From Liriodendron chinense (lineage: Eukaryota; Streptophyta; Magnoliopsida; Magnoliales; Magnoliaceae), in NCBI GenBank assembly GCA_003013855.2, contig PVNU02002850.1, forward strand, positions 3,100,001 to 3,164,000: a DNA stretch of 64,000 nucleotides. The letters are read 5' to 3'. The notes under the pieces are model-generated. The model did not search any database, was not told the origin of the DNA, and saw only the letters and a list, made by a program, of their open reading frames with translations. A program made the position numbers and the translations under genes. Shown here piece after piece: positions 46,171 to 56,867 of the stretch; the stretch's first letter is position 1; each line of letters begins with the position of its first letter.

Positions 46171-47098
46171 TGTTAATGTCAAATTTTGTAATGAGATCCT
46201 CCGACTTTTCTCCTTCACTCCAGCAGGAATTTCCACCACCAGACCTGAAGCAAGACAGCAAATAAGGGTGGCTGGGGACCAGCCGTTAGCCCTCCGATGC
46301 TTAAGTTAGGCCACAGTAAGAAGAGAAGCCAAGTAAACGGGAGCAAGATTGAATGATGTGTGCGTACCTGCTCTCAATGGAGCCACCCCTTTATATAGAT
46401 CTGAAGCAATCCAATCTGTTACGTGAGATGTCGAAATCCCGTTGATGTCGCATACGATATTGAGAATTCGCTGATTTTGTGAGATAAGATCCTATCTTTT
46501 TAGTCAGATCCAACCCAATGACTTATTCCAACAATCACGCCCCTTGATGGTAATCCCTTGAAATCCGGCTGGAAGCCATAGTTGGAATCATAGCCTCCGA
46601 AAAGGAAGGAGACGCCCGTAGTTGGAAACCACCGAACTGGTTGTAGCCCTGCTAGGTGTCGCAGAGGGATTGGAGAAGTTGCTCGCAGGTTAGAATGTGG
46701 TCGCGAGTCCAAGTACATACTTTAGATGTAACGTCTTTCAACGACTTGTGAGAAGGTCTGTTCGCGGATCGAGCTTTGCCGTATTTGACTATCGGTTATG
46801 AAGACTCGAGACTTGCGAATAGCTGCTCCGTATTTTTCAATCTATGACTCCTGATCAGGTGAGCTCGAGAGTCGAATGGTCGTCCCGCACTTATCCAATA
46901 TTCGACTCTCGATCAGATAATCTCGAGAGTCGAATGGACGTCCCGTACTTATCCATTCTTCGACTCCCGAGCATACGATCTCGAGAGTCGAAACTGTACT
47001 CCACCCTTATTCGTTCTGCGACTCTTGATCAGATCATCTCGAGGGCGAAATGGGCATTTCCGCGTGAAATCTTTATCTCCACCATTTTGCCTATAACA
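46171..47098 (-). mobile_element. Solo LTR nested inside element 2
   Basis: 928 bp, starting TGTTAATGTC and ending CCTATAACA, with a perfect TSD GCGCC (46166-46170, 47099-47103). It shares 'gggtggctggggaccagcc' and 'agccctccgatgcttaagt' with the LTR of element 1 in the same (minus) orientation, so it belongs to a related Tat family. A TATA-like ATCTATATAAAGGGG lies near 46389-46401 (minus strand). It holds a 58-bp tandem repeat. Confidence 0.93.
46864..47060. repeat. 58-bp tandem repeat, 3.4 copies
   Basis: Units start with CTCGAGAGTCGAA at 46864, 46922 and 46980, with a partial fourth at 47038. Each unit end (ATTCGACTCTCGATCAG) and the following start (CTCGAGAGTCGAAT) are inverted, so every junction can form a hairpin. 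Confidence 0.92.
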
Positions 47099-47103
47099 GC
47101 GCC

Positions 47104-48900
47104 CAAGTCACTCCTATTATGACAGTTGCAGTAGATTCAACAGGTTCTTCAATCGCAACAACATTGGACCAAAGGGAAGATACGCATCAAGAAGGAGCTC
47201 TAGCTGAAGAAACTATCGAAGTCCAATTATCCGAGGTAGATCCAACCAAAAAGTCTATGTTGGGTCATCTCTGGATCCCATTTTCCAAGCTCGTTTGACA
47301 AATTTTCTGGTCGAATATCAAGATGTCTTCGCCTGGTCGCATAAGGATATGCCAGGTATCGACCCTGCAGTTATCGTTCATCGACTGAAGGTAGACCCAA
47401 AATTCAAGCCCGTTCATCAACGTCGGCGCGCGTTCACAGCTGAAAGACAAATGGTGGTAAAAACCGAAGTCGATAAGTTGCTGGCCATTGACTTCATTGA
47501 AGAGGTCGATTACCCTGATTGGGTCGCGAACATCGTCCTCGTTCGTAAAGCAAATGGCAAGTGGAGGATGTGTGTGGATTATACTGACTTGAACAAGGCA
47601 TGTCCAAAAGACAGTTTTCCAACAACTCACATCGATTAGCTGGTTGATTCTACTGCTGGACATGCTTTGCTCAGTTTCATGGATGCTTACTCTGGTTATA
47701 ACCAGATCATGATGCATCCACCTGATCGCGAGAAAACAACCTTTGTTACGGACCGTGGTCTATATTGTTACGAGGTAATGACGTTTGGTCTCAAGAATGC
47801 TGGGGCTACTTACCAACATCTGGTTAACAAGATGTTCGCCACACACATTGGTAAGACTATGGAAGTATATGTAGATGATATGCTTGTTAAAAGTATCAGA
47901 ATTGAGGATCATCTCACCAACCTTCGAGAAGCTTTCGAACTTATGCGAAAGTATTGGATGAAGCTGAATCCAGAGAAATACGTATTCGAGGTCTCTGCAG
48001 GAAAATTCCTCGGATTTATGGTCGGGCAACGTGGCATTGAAGCCAACCCTGAGAAGATAAAAGCCTTGATAGAGATGCGATCACCCTCCACAGTCAAAGA
48101 AGTCCAACGCTTGGCTAGACGTATTGCTTCTTTAAACCGCTTCAGTTCACGCGCATCCGACAAATGCCTGCCCTTTTTCAAGCTACTGCGAGCAACCATA
48201 AAGTCCAACTGGGCGTGGACCCAGCAATCTGAAGAAGCCTTTCAGCAGCTGAAGCAATACATGGGCGCATTGCCCATCTTGTCCAAACCTGCTCCACATG
48301 AGCAACTTTTCCTCTATTTAGCTGTGTCTCCTATGGCTGTTAGCACCGCCTTAATAAGAGAAGATTCTGGGGTACAAAAACCCGTTTATTATGTCAACCA
48401 TGCCATGGTAGATGCCAAAACTAGATACCCTGACATCGAAAAGCTAGCCTTAGCCTTAGTGGTCGCGGCACGAAAGCTATGGCCTTACATTCAAGCCCAT
48501 CCTATAATAATTCCTACGGATCAACCGCTAAGACAAGTCCTTCAAAAACCTGAAGTGTCTGGACGGTTAACCAAATGGGCAATTGAGCTCAGCGAACATG
48601 AAATTACTTTCTGTTCGCGAACTGCTGTGAAAGGACAAGCCGTCGTAGATTTCATTGCCGAGTTTACATATCCAATCGCTACTCATATCGAAGCAACAAC
48701 TCCTTCAATTAAAACTTCTAAAATCGAACTTTCAACATGCGAGCAACCATCTTGGTCACTCTATGTTGACGGGTCATCTTGTTCGTCCGGAAGTGGAGTA
48801 GGATTGATTCTCATTGCTCCAGACGAATCATAGTTCAAATATGCCTTGCGATTTGCATTCCATGCTTCAAATAACGAAGCAAAATATGAAGCTTTGATCG
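47104..48900 (+). pseudogene. Reverse transcriptase and RNase H of element 2
   Basis: From about 47295: VEYQDVFAWSHKDMPGI, YPDWVANIVLVRKANGKW, CVDYTDLNKACPKDSFP, TAG at 47637, LSFMDAYSGYNQIMM, GLKNAGATYQ, MEVYVDDMLVKS with YVDD at about 47,868, GKFLGFMV, then RNase H (KPVYYVNHAMVDAKTRYPDI). At one key position it keeps TDQPLRQ, where element 1 has a stop. The second RNase H follows in frame, starting SLYVDGSSCSSGSG near 48,765. Stop codons at 47637 and 48831. Confidence 0.94.
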
Positions 48901-49460
48901 CTGGTCTTTAGTTGACTAACGTGCTTGCAATAAAAAATCTACTTATTCATAGCGACTCGCAGCTCATTGTGAATCAGGTGATTAACGAGTTTGAAGCGAA
49001 GGAAGAAAGAATGGCTATTTACAGATCTAAAAGTATTGGAGTTGCTCGCTAAAATCGATAATACGAGCTAATTCACATCCCTCAAGCAGAAAATAAGCTG
49101 GCTGACTCCTTGGCAAAACTAGCATCGTCCGAAGGTGATTTAGTTTGAACTGTACCCGTTGAGCATCTCTCTGCATCAAGCATCGACCAAGTAACAAGCG
49201 AGCAGGTCTTCGCAATACAGCTATCTCCATGTTGGATGGACCCTATTATCCATTTTCTTCAAGATGGAGAACTCCCAGCAGACAAGAAATTAGCTCGATA
49301 AATACGGTACCATGCCGCCAGGTATATTCTCCAAGATAATGTATTATTGAAAAGGAGTTATACACTACCATATTTGTGGTGTCTTCATCCAGAAGAAGCC
49401 AAGTATGTTCTCGAAGAAATACACCAGGGGGCATGCGGTAACCACCCGAAAGGATGATCA
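48760..49460 (+). pseudogene. Second RNase H and integrase zinc region of element 2
   Basis: YVDGSSCSSGSG, stop, ALRFAFHASNNEAKYEALIAG, stop, IHSDSQLIVNQVINEF, then IPQAENKLADSLAKLASS show the four acidic positions of the archaeal-type RNase H. It continues through WMDPIIHFLQDGELPADKK to EIHQGACGNHPKG. Five or more stops are scattered through it. Confidence 0.88.
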
Positions 49461-50456
49461 ATGGCTTACAAAGCTATAAGGCAGGGTTATCATTGGCCTA
49501 CTATGAAAGTAGACGCCATCGACCTCTCGAGAAGATGTGGTAAGTGTCAACGCTATTCTCCAGTACCCCATCTACTATCCGAACAAATCACACCTATGGA
49601 TGGCCCTCGGCCTTTCGCTCAGTGGGGGGTTGACATAATCAGTCCATTGCCCAAAGGAAAAGGCCAGAACAGATTTGCGATCGTGGCCGTCGATTACTTT
49701 ACCATGTGGGTTGAAGCAAAAGCTCTAACCACTATCACCGAAAAGCAAACTATTAAGTTCATATGGAGGAACATCATATGTCTCTACGAGCTCCCCCACA
49801 CCATAATTACTGACAATGGGAGACAATTCGATAATGTGGCATTCATAGACTTTTGTGAAAAGTGGAAAATATGCAAAATACGCACATCTCCTTATCATAC
49901 TCAAGCTAATAGTCAGGTGGAAGCAGTTAATAAAATCATCAAACATCATCTGAAGACCAAGTTCGAAGAATGCAAGGGCATATGGCCAGAACGTCTACCA
50001 GAAGTCTTATGAGCTTACAGGACAACGGCTCGCACTTCAACAGGAGAAACACCTTTCTCCCTCTCATTTGGCACCGAAGCGGTCGTCCTAGTTGAAGTCG
50101 AAATACCCACGTATCGTGTGGAGCACTATAATCTGATGGAAAATGAGGAATCTTTAAAACTTCACCTTGATCTCCTAGAAGAAAGAAGGGATGCATCTCG
50201 ACTTCGAGCAGCGGCCAACTAACAACGAATAGCTCGATATCACAATTCAAAGGTTAAGCCTAGAACCTTTCAAGTTGGTGATTTGATGCTCAGGGAGAAC
50301 GTCGGAACAACCACTCGGTCGCTAAACCCTAATTGGGAAGGCTCCTATCGGGTTATTAAAGTCGTTCAACCAGGTACCTATTATCTGGAAGATATGCGAG
50401 GAAGACTTCTACGTCATCCTTGGCACGCAGAACATTTACTTCGTTATTTTTCGTAA
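49461..50456 (+). pseudogene. Integrase of element 2
   Basis: It is in frame with RT upstream. From the Met at 49461: CGKC zinc residues, WGVDIISPLPKGKGQ (D58), IITDNGRQFD (D118), then SQVEAVNKII (E154), giving 35 residues between the last two. A TGA at 50010 and a TAA near 50220 precede the GPY/F-like end (NPNWEGSYRV, then LRHPWHAEHLLRYFS) and the terminal TAA at 50454-50456. Confidence 0.93.
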
Positions 50457-50791
50457 ACATTCATGTATCAGGCGCATGAATTAATCAAAACGAACGTCAT
50501 TCTAGTCTATTGGCTAAGAACTCTCACACCTTAGTCGCTACTCCTATTTTAAGGACCAAAATAGCCCTAAAGAGAATACCAAACATTCTCTTGACTAAGA
50601 CTCTGCTTACCGCAGAGCCAAAGACTCAGTTAGTAGATCAGTCTATCTCTGTGTCGACGCAACCACCAAGGCCTCCCTAACTGAGCACGATTCATTTTCA
50701 TGAATTAGACAATTGAGTAGAAATCAAAACAAGCTATCATTTAAATCTCGAAGAAGTATAGTGTTAAAAAAGAGTCATGATATAAAAGGAA

Positions 50792-50830
<39 letters not shown>
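50792..50830. repeat. Poly(G) tract, 39 bases
   Basis: An uninterrupted run of 39 G lies in the gap between pol (stop 50456) and the end of the antisense gene (50855). Homopolymers this long are prone to sequencing error, so the length is uncertain. Confidence 0.93.
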
Positions 50831-50831
<1 letters not shown>

Positions 50832-50836
50832 GGATT

Positions 50837-52305
50837 GCTTAAAGCATATAAAACTTAATCCTCTATTGCCTGCCCTTGCACATCTTTTGGTGGAGGAGCA
50901 CGACTCTCAACTTCGGGTCCGGTTTCAGGAGCTCCTATAGCTTCAGTGGCCTCTGTTACCATAGTAACTTCATTAGCAGCAGCTTCTTTTTCTTCGGCAC
51001 TAACTATGTCTGCGACTTTATCAAATTCCCTTGAGTTAAAATTTGGGGTAATTCGTTGTATAACTCTTACTGTAAAGTCGCGACCGGTGTCATACGACTC
51101 GTAGCGCTCTTCCTCATAAAGCCGCGAGCTGCGGAACTCCTGAATAGCACGAGGACCCTCTCCAGTGATTAGTGCAATTAAGGCCACTCTCTCCTCCTCC
51201 CAATGTACTTTATCAGCAGTCAACTCTAACAAAGCTGCTCTGGATTCTTTGAGCTGCGACCTGAGATCAGCGTTAATTTTCTCTAACGCGATCTTATCTT
51301 GACGAAAGATCTCTCTCTCTCTTTTTCGATCTTCTCCTTTATCTCGCCAAGACGAGCAAGCCTCTGATCCAGGCCTTAGTATTTGTTAGTCAGCAATTGG
51401 ATTTTTGTGATGAGGATATTCTTCTCCTCATTTACTTTATCAATCAGAGCTTCACGAGCCTTCAAGATTTGGTCCCTTCCTTAGACCACTTGCTCCAGAG
51501 CCTTTATATTTTCTTCTCCTTCATTTATTATCCGATTAGCAGACATGATATCACGCCTCGTCCTTGTGCATCTAAAGTGCTTAAAGCATATAAAACTTAA
51601 TCCTTTATTACCTACCCTTGCGCATCTTCTGGTGGAGGAGCACGACTCTCAACTTCGGGTCCGGTTTCAGGAGCTCCTATAGCTTCAGTGGCCTCTGTTA
51701 CCATAGTAACTTCATTAGCAGCAGCTTCTTTTTCTTCGGCACTAACTATGTCCGCGACTTTATCAAATTCCCTCAAGTCAAACTCTGGAGTAATTCGTTG
51801 TATAACTCTTACTACAAAGTCGCGACCAGCGTCATACGACTTGTAGCGCTCTTCCTCATAAAGCCGCGAGCTGTGGAACTCCTAAACAGCACGAGGACCC
51901 TCTCCAGCGATTAGAGCAATTAAGGCCGCTCTCTCCTCCTCCCAGTGTACTTTCTCTACGGTCAACTCTGACAAAGTTGTTCTGGATTCTTTGAGTTGCG
52001 ACCCGATATCAGCGTTATTTTGCTCTAACAGGATCTTATCTTGACGAAAGATCTCTCTCTCTTTCTCGATCTTCTCCTTTATCTCACCAACACGAGCAAG
52101 CCTCTGATCCAGTCCTTGGTATTTGTTAGTCAGCAATTAAATTTTTGTGATGAGGATATTCTTCTCCTCATTTGCTTTATCAATCAGAGCTTCACGAGCC
52201 TACAGGATTTGGTCCCTTCCTTGAATCGCTTGCTTTAGAGCCTTTATATTTTCTTCTCCTTCATTTATTATCCGATGAGCAGACATGATATTACGCCTCG
52301 TCCTT
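50837..52305. repeat. ~740-bp tandem duplication in the antisense gene
   Basis: Unit 1 is 50837-51578 and unit 2 is 51579-52305. Both start GCTTAAAGCATATAAAACTT and run nearly identical to 'cacgcctcgtcctt'. The unit encodes, on the minus strand, the coiled-coil C-terminus of the antisense gene (YQGLDQRLARVGEIKEK, VHWEEERAALIALI, FDKVADIVSAEEKEAA). Confidence 0.93.
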
Positions 52306-53772
52306 ATAATGAGATCCAGGCCCTACACAGAAACAAAGGAGAAGATTATAAAAGGTATGAAAAGTCTTCTTGGAAACATGAGGCACTACGAAATTTCTTC
52401 TTACTTGGACCATCCTCATCCCAGCATCCAGAGTAAGATCTTCTGGACTAGGTTCAGGGAGAGGACCAAGAGATTGAGGAGTAACGTTATCAAAAAGAAA
52501 CTTGCAAATAGGGTGCAAGTGATCCAGAATAACGAAAGTTCCAACTCCCGAGGGTTGAGCTACGACCAGCTCTCTTCCAACATCATTTAAGTGAGCAGAC
52601 TCTCGAGTAGGAGCCGACTCACGAGCAACAACAGGCTCACGACCCTCCCCTGGCAATGGAAGACTAGGTTCTGATTCATGCTCTCTTGTAGGAGTGCTAG
52701 TAAGATTGACGACCGGTTGTTCTTGAGGGGGAACAACCGGAGCAGAAGCCGCTTTTGCAAAGTATCAGTTGGAGCAGAAGGTGGCTCGTTCTACTGTAAC
52801 CTTCGAGCAGGTTCATTCTCTTGTCCTGCTGGTTGAGACGGACCAGCTGCTGTCTTTTTCTGCCGCTTTGGAGCAGAACCTTTCGTAGGTGGAAGAACTC
52901 CCCTCCTCTTTCCCTTCTCACCACTCATTGTCTCCTCTTGAGAAATGAGGCCAGACTCAGCAAGTCTTGAAAGTTTTAGTGTGAATTTAATGTCCCTTGC
53001 GTCTCTTGGCAGTTTGAAGACTTTGACTATTTTGTCGTTAATTCCTCTTCTCAAGTTAGGTTTCTTTCTAGCCGGGATGCCTGCGAGATGATTAGCGAAA
53101 TTAAGGGAGTAAATTGAGGTCACATTTATGCTAAAGTGAAATTTTACTGACCTTCACAAAAAAAGCAATTAACGTTTGTCCTCTCGGAGTTGAACCCACA
53201 TCGGATTCCCAATTTCCAGAAACATAAAACCATTACCTCTTCCACCCGGGATAGTTGGAAGAGGGTTTTCTGAGAACAAAATTCTCTCGATGCCAGTAAC
53301 ACAGGTAGTACTAGCCTTCACTAGAGGGAGCCTTCTTTAGCTGGAACATTCTCAAAAACTTAGCTGCGGAGAGTTTATTGTTTCCAGCTTGTTTCCAGAG
53401 AATGTAAGTGCTCAATACAACCCTCCAACCATTAACTGTGAGTTGTCCAGGAGCTATTTTATAGATGTGGAGAACATCCCATATGAATGGATAAAAGGGA
53501 AGACACACGCCAAGTTCAAAGAAATATTTATACATAGCAACGAACTCTATTGGAGGAGAGTCCGCAGTTTCACCCTTTCGAGGTAATCGAAGGGTGACTG
53601 AATTTGGGATGCGATACTCTCTGCGGATTTCTTCCAAATCCTCCTCCTTCATTCGAGAAGGGTATCCAGATGCAGAGTATCTCCCAGCAGGTATTCGTAC
53701 ATTATTGGAAGAGGAAGAATCTGGGATTACATCCCCTAGCGGGATTGCCTCATTGTCAGATCTTGGCGCCAT
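50855..53772 (-). pseudogene. Antisense extra gene (Transposase_28-like) of element 2
   Basis: Met at 53772 (MAPRSDNEAIPLGDVIPDSS). The first 153 codons carry the same domain as element 1's antisense gene: GVCLPFYPFIWDVLHIYKIAP, then NGWRVVLSTYILWKQAGNNK. After 53311 the reading breaks up, with likely introns and damage. Later pieces are 53123-52791 (ARDIKFTLKLSRLAESGLIS, then a basic KRQKKTAAGP stretch) and a coiled-coil C-terminus (52136-50855) that has been tandemly duplicated. The frame ends at TAA/TAG near 50855. The order (domain, low-complexity middle, coiled coil, acidic end) parallels element 1. Function unknown. Confidence 0.78.
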
Positions 53773-53928
53773 CGAAGGAAGTTCAAGAAAAATGGAAATG
53801 GAAGGAAAGATGAAGGAAATAAATACCTCAGAGAAGAGGTCTCGACAAAGGAGAAGGAGGAAGAAGAGATTCTAAAATTTCCGCCTGAAGAATTAACCCT
53901 AAACGAAGAAACACTAGATGAATGTGAA

Positions 53929-54028
53929 TATATACGCAATCATTCTTTCAACGATTTGGGTAACACATGGTGTCTCTTCGTTTAGTGCGACAGTCGAATG
54001 GGCACGCGTATTAAATTCTGGACACGTG
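53929..54028 (-). promoter_or_regulatory. G-box and TATA box of the antisense gene in element 2
   Basis: On the minus strand CACGTG (54028-54023, in GCCACGTGTCC) precedes GCGTATATATTC (about 53,936-53,929), roughly 160 bases upstream of the start codon at 53772. The arrangement parallels element 1. Confidence 0.7.
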
Positions 54029-54180
54029 GCAAGCCCCCCTTCATCTCTTTCAGCCGAAAAGCTGACACTCATTAAATGCGGACATTCAATCATGTACGAC
54101 TATTCCTTTTCGAAAAGCGCGTTAAGCGGCTACATTTGGAATATGAAGAGAATTCAAGCCCTTTGCGTAGTTGCTCGAAG

Positions 54181-54200
54181 TAAAGGACTTGGGGGGCATT
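54181..54200 (+). promoter_or_regulatory. Polypurine tract of element 2
   Basis: AAAGGACTTGGGGGGCATT abuts the TGTTATAG start of the 3' LTR. Confidence 0.85.
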
Positions 54201-54904
54201 TGTTATAGAATAAAGTTGGTCGACGTCCGCATCCTTCTTAAGTAACACTAACTCTCTCATGAGCAATTTTACATAGATCACCAGCGACATGCGAGTGCCC
54301 TTTGATGATTGAGACCTACGAGTAGATCAGCATAGGATATTGTCTAGCGAATAAGAATGGGCGCGCCTCGGTTCCTAAAAGAATGTCTAGATAGACTCGC
54401 TCACTAACCTATCATTCAATCATATACAAACAGATCTAGTCGCTAGTCGGCTGACGAAGACATTTCCGTGTCGTAGTCCCGGTAGCCCATGTAGTTTGTG
54501 AGTTGGCCTAGATTACAGACCCGCTTGGATCTGTTTCTACTCACCGGCCCCAAATTAAAAGCGATCTACATCAAGGAACGTAATCAACTAGGTGTCTAAT
54601 CTGATAAGATTACACCATATCTCATGAAATCAGGAGGATCTCAACCACCTACGTAATAAACCACTCCAGCAAGATCTAAATAAATAGAGGTCTTCATCAA
54701 GGAGAAAGGTACAGAACATCTTAGCCCACGTTTCACATTTCATCTTTGTTGAAGTCCATTACTGACTTAGCATCGGAAGGCTAACGGCCAAGCACCAACC
54801 TCCCCTAGTTTTCTCTGTGATTTTCAGGTGAAAGAAAGGAGCTATCTTTAGGAGAATCGTGAATTATAGGAAGGAGAATCTGTCACCAGTTTTTGACGTT
54901 AACA
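54201..54904 (+). repeat. 3' LTR of element 2
   Basis: 704 bp, partner of 43191-43896, ending GACGTTAACA before the duplication TTAAG (54905-54909). Most of the roughly 64 differences between the two are C/T or A/G. Confidence 0.95.
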
Positions 54905-54909
54905 TTAAG

Positions 54910-55138
54910 GAATTTGCTATATCCTATAAAGCTTTGCTCTCTATCATTTTGAAAGGCTTTTCCTCAACGACCACTAATCTAGCATACCACTCTTTCAGCT
55001 TCTGTTTGTTAAACTTATGAGTGGTAACTACACCTTCAGTCTCATTTATTTCAGATTTGGTAAATGAAAGTAACTGTTGGCGTGGACTTCGAGCTTTTGG
55101 TCTATTCGAATAGATTTGCATATGCATGATTAAATGAG

Positions 55139-55176
<38 letters not shown>

Positions 55177-55360
55177 AAGGTTCTTATTGTACATTGACTT
55201 GCAATGTAAACACCTATGCTTCTAGCCTTCACCACACCATTTCTTTGACTTTTGACCTCTTCTTTCCTTTGGTTACATTTGATCTCGCACCTTCCTCCAA
55301 GTCCACAATGAGAGGAGGTGTGGGCTGTGTGGTTGACGCACCGACACAAGGAGTATTTAA
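54910..55360 (-). pseudogene. hAT transposase N-terminus with BED-type zinc finger
   Basis: Minus-strand pieces: KGKKRSKV, then in another frame HRCLHCKSMYNKN (the C-x2-C half of a BED finger), a poly(G) run, then SHLIMHMQIYSNRP (the His half) and KARSPRQQLLSF. This leads to KLKEWYARLVVVEEKPFKMIES, the conserved 'LPF-x-VE' region of hAT proteins, and DIANSL at the TTAAG insertion site. Frameshifts and stops are present, and the poly(G) splits the finger. Confidence 0.82.
55141..55174. repeat. Poly(C) tract, 34 bases
   Basis: 34 consecutive C (G on the coding strand), located between the Cys pair and His pair of the BED finger. The apparent glycine- or proline-rich proteins here are artefacts. 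Confidence 0.93.
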
Positions 55361-55539
55361 GACTTCCTCACTAGTTATTTATAAATACAAAGATAAAAAC
55401 TAATCTTCAGGCATATACCAAAACATTGTAGTGTCAATTGTTAACTTGTAACTTAACCTGTTGGGATCCGCCATGCACTATAATATCTAATGTCTTACAG
55501 CAGAGCGGGATCTAAGGAGTTACAAGTTGACCTTAACGT

Positions 55540-55695
55540 CTATATTTGTGACATTGACTCTTCTTTACCTAAATCAGTTACCCATTCAAGATAGATTGTA
55601 ATGCTTTCGTTTACCAATTTAAATGCATATGTAGAAATTTTGGCAGCATCTGCTCTTATCTCTTCAGAAATATTGATCTCCCATTTGTCTTCCAT
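55540..55695 (-). CDS. Small ORF in the hAT 5' region
   Basis: 51 codons starting MEDKWEINISEEIRADAAK and ending with TAG at 55540. It lies upstream of the transposase and may be an untranslated-leader ORF or a former first exon. Not recognised. Confidence 0.25.
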   Translation of the reverse strand: MEDKWEINISEEIRADAAKISTYAFKLVNESITIYLEWVTDLGKEESMSQI

Positions 55696-55949
55696 TGTCT
55701 AATACCCTCGTAAAGTGATGATAATTAACAATAGAAGCAAATGAAAGAAATGCATCCAGAGAGAAAAGGAAGATACCGCACGAAACTGACGTAAGCATTT
55801 AAATCAGTAAAACAAAAACATTACAATCTATTCGATCGTGAACTGTCCAAAATGAAACAATTTGAGGATTGCCATACACCAAAGATACACTAATCTACGC
55901 CTAACTACATAGGAATGCTCAAATGGGCAACTGATTGTCTGTAATTAAA

Positions 55950-56510
55950 AACAAACATTTAACATTCAACATTCAACATTTAACTAATTAACATTTAACA
56001 TATAACTAATTTAACATTTAGCATTCAAACAACTAACTAATTAGCAATTAACATTTAACATTCAAAATTAACAATTAACTCATTTAACATTCAAAATTAA
56101 CATTTAATTAACATATAACTAATTAAAATTTAACATTTAGCTATTTAAAATTTCACATTTAAACAGCCAACTAATTTAACATTTAACATTCAAACAACTA
56201 ACTAATTAGCAATTAACATTTAACATTCAAAATTAACAATTAACTCATTTAACTAACTAATTAGCAACATTTTACATTCAAATTAACATTTAACTAACTA
56301 ATTAACATTCAAAATTAACATTAAAAATTAATAACTAATTAACATTTAACTAACTGATTAAGAATTAACATTTAACATTCAAAATTAACATTTAAGCTAA
56401 CTAATTAACATTCGAAATTAACAATTAACTAATTAACATTCAAAGAATCAAAATTAACTAATTAAAACAATTACAAATTAAAACTAACATTAAAAATTTT
56501 AAATAACTCG
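55950..56510. repeat. AT-rich minisatellite (AACATTTAACATTC-like)
   Basis: About 560 bp of irregular repeats of AACATTTAAC, AACATTCAAA and TAACTAATT, within the hAT element 5' to the transposase. There is no fixed period. Confidence 0.9.
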
Positions 56511-56846
56511 AGTGTCGAGTTAGGACAGCCGGACATTGGTGGTGGTCGGCTGGAGTGGGGGTGCTTGAGTCGAAGTGGAGGAGCTCAAGTCAGACAGGGC
56601 GTGGTCATCTGTCGGGCTCGGATAGGGCGTGGTTGTCTGTCGAACTCGAACAGGTCTAGTCGAGAGAGAGAGAGATGGACAGAGTCCGGTCAAAGAGGGA
56701 GAGAGAGGGCCTGTCGAGCTGGACGGCCAGTGGGAAATTGGGATGGGTTGGGGGGAGATGAGTGAGAGAGAGATTCGGCGAGGGACGGTCGGATGGCTAC
56801 TGGACGGTTGGTGAATGGGCACTGGGCGGGCTGCAACAAAACTTTA

Positions 56847-56867
56847 GGGGGGGGGGGGGGGGGGGGG
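56847..56867. repeat. Poly(G) tract, 21 bases
   Basis: 21 G next to a purine-rich GAGAGAG region (56655-56780) inside the hAT element near its right end. Confidence 0.93.

Larger units (their letters stand above)
43191..54904 (+). mobile_element. Complete Tat-lineage retrotransposon (element 2)
   Basis: An 11.7-kb element with LTRs 43191-43896 (706 bp) and 54201-54904 (704 bp) and a perfect TSD TTAAG (43186-43190, 54905-54909). Plus-strand order: LTR, primer-binding site, gag, protease, [solo LTR 46171-47098 inserted], RT-RNase H, second RNase H, integrase, convergent antisense gene, polypurine tract, LTR. The LTRs differ at roughly 64 positions by eye (about 9%), so it is older than element 1. 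All genes carry stops or frameshifts. Confidence 0.96.

Noticed and set aside
54924..55403. Glycine-rich or proline-rich protein
   Set aside because: Caused by the 34-base poly(C); the real content is the BED finger half of a dead hAT transposase.
56520..56822. Ser/Pro-rich ORFs near the right end of the hAT element
   Set aside because: They come from a purine-rich GAGAGAG stretch; no splice context or similarity.
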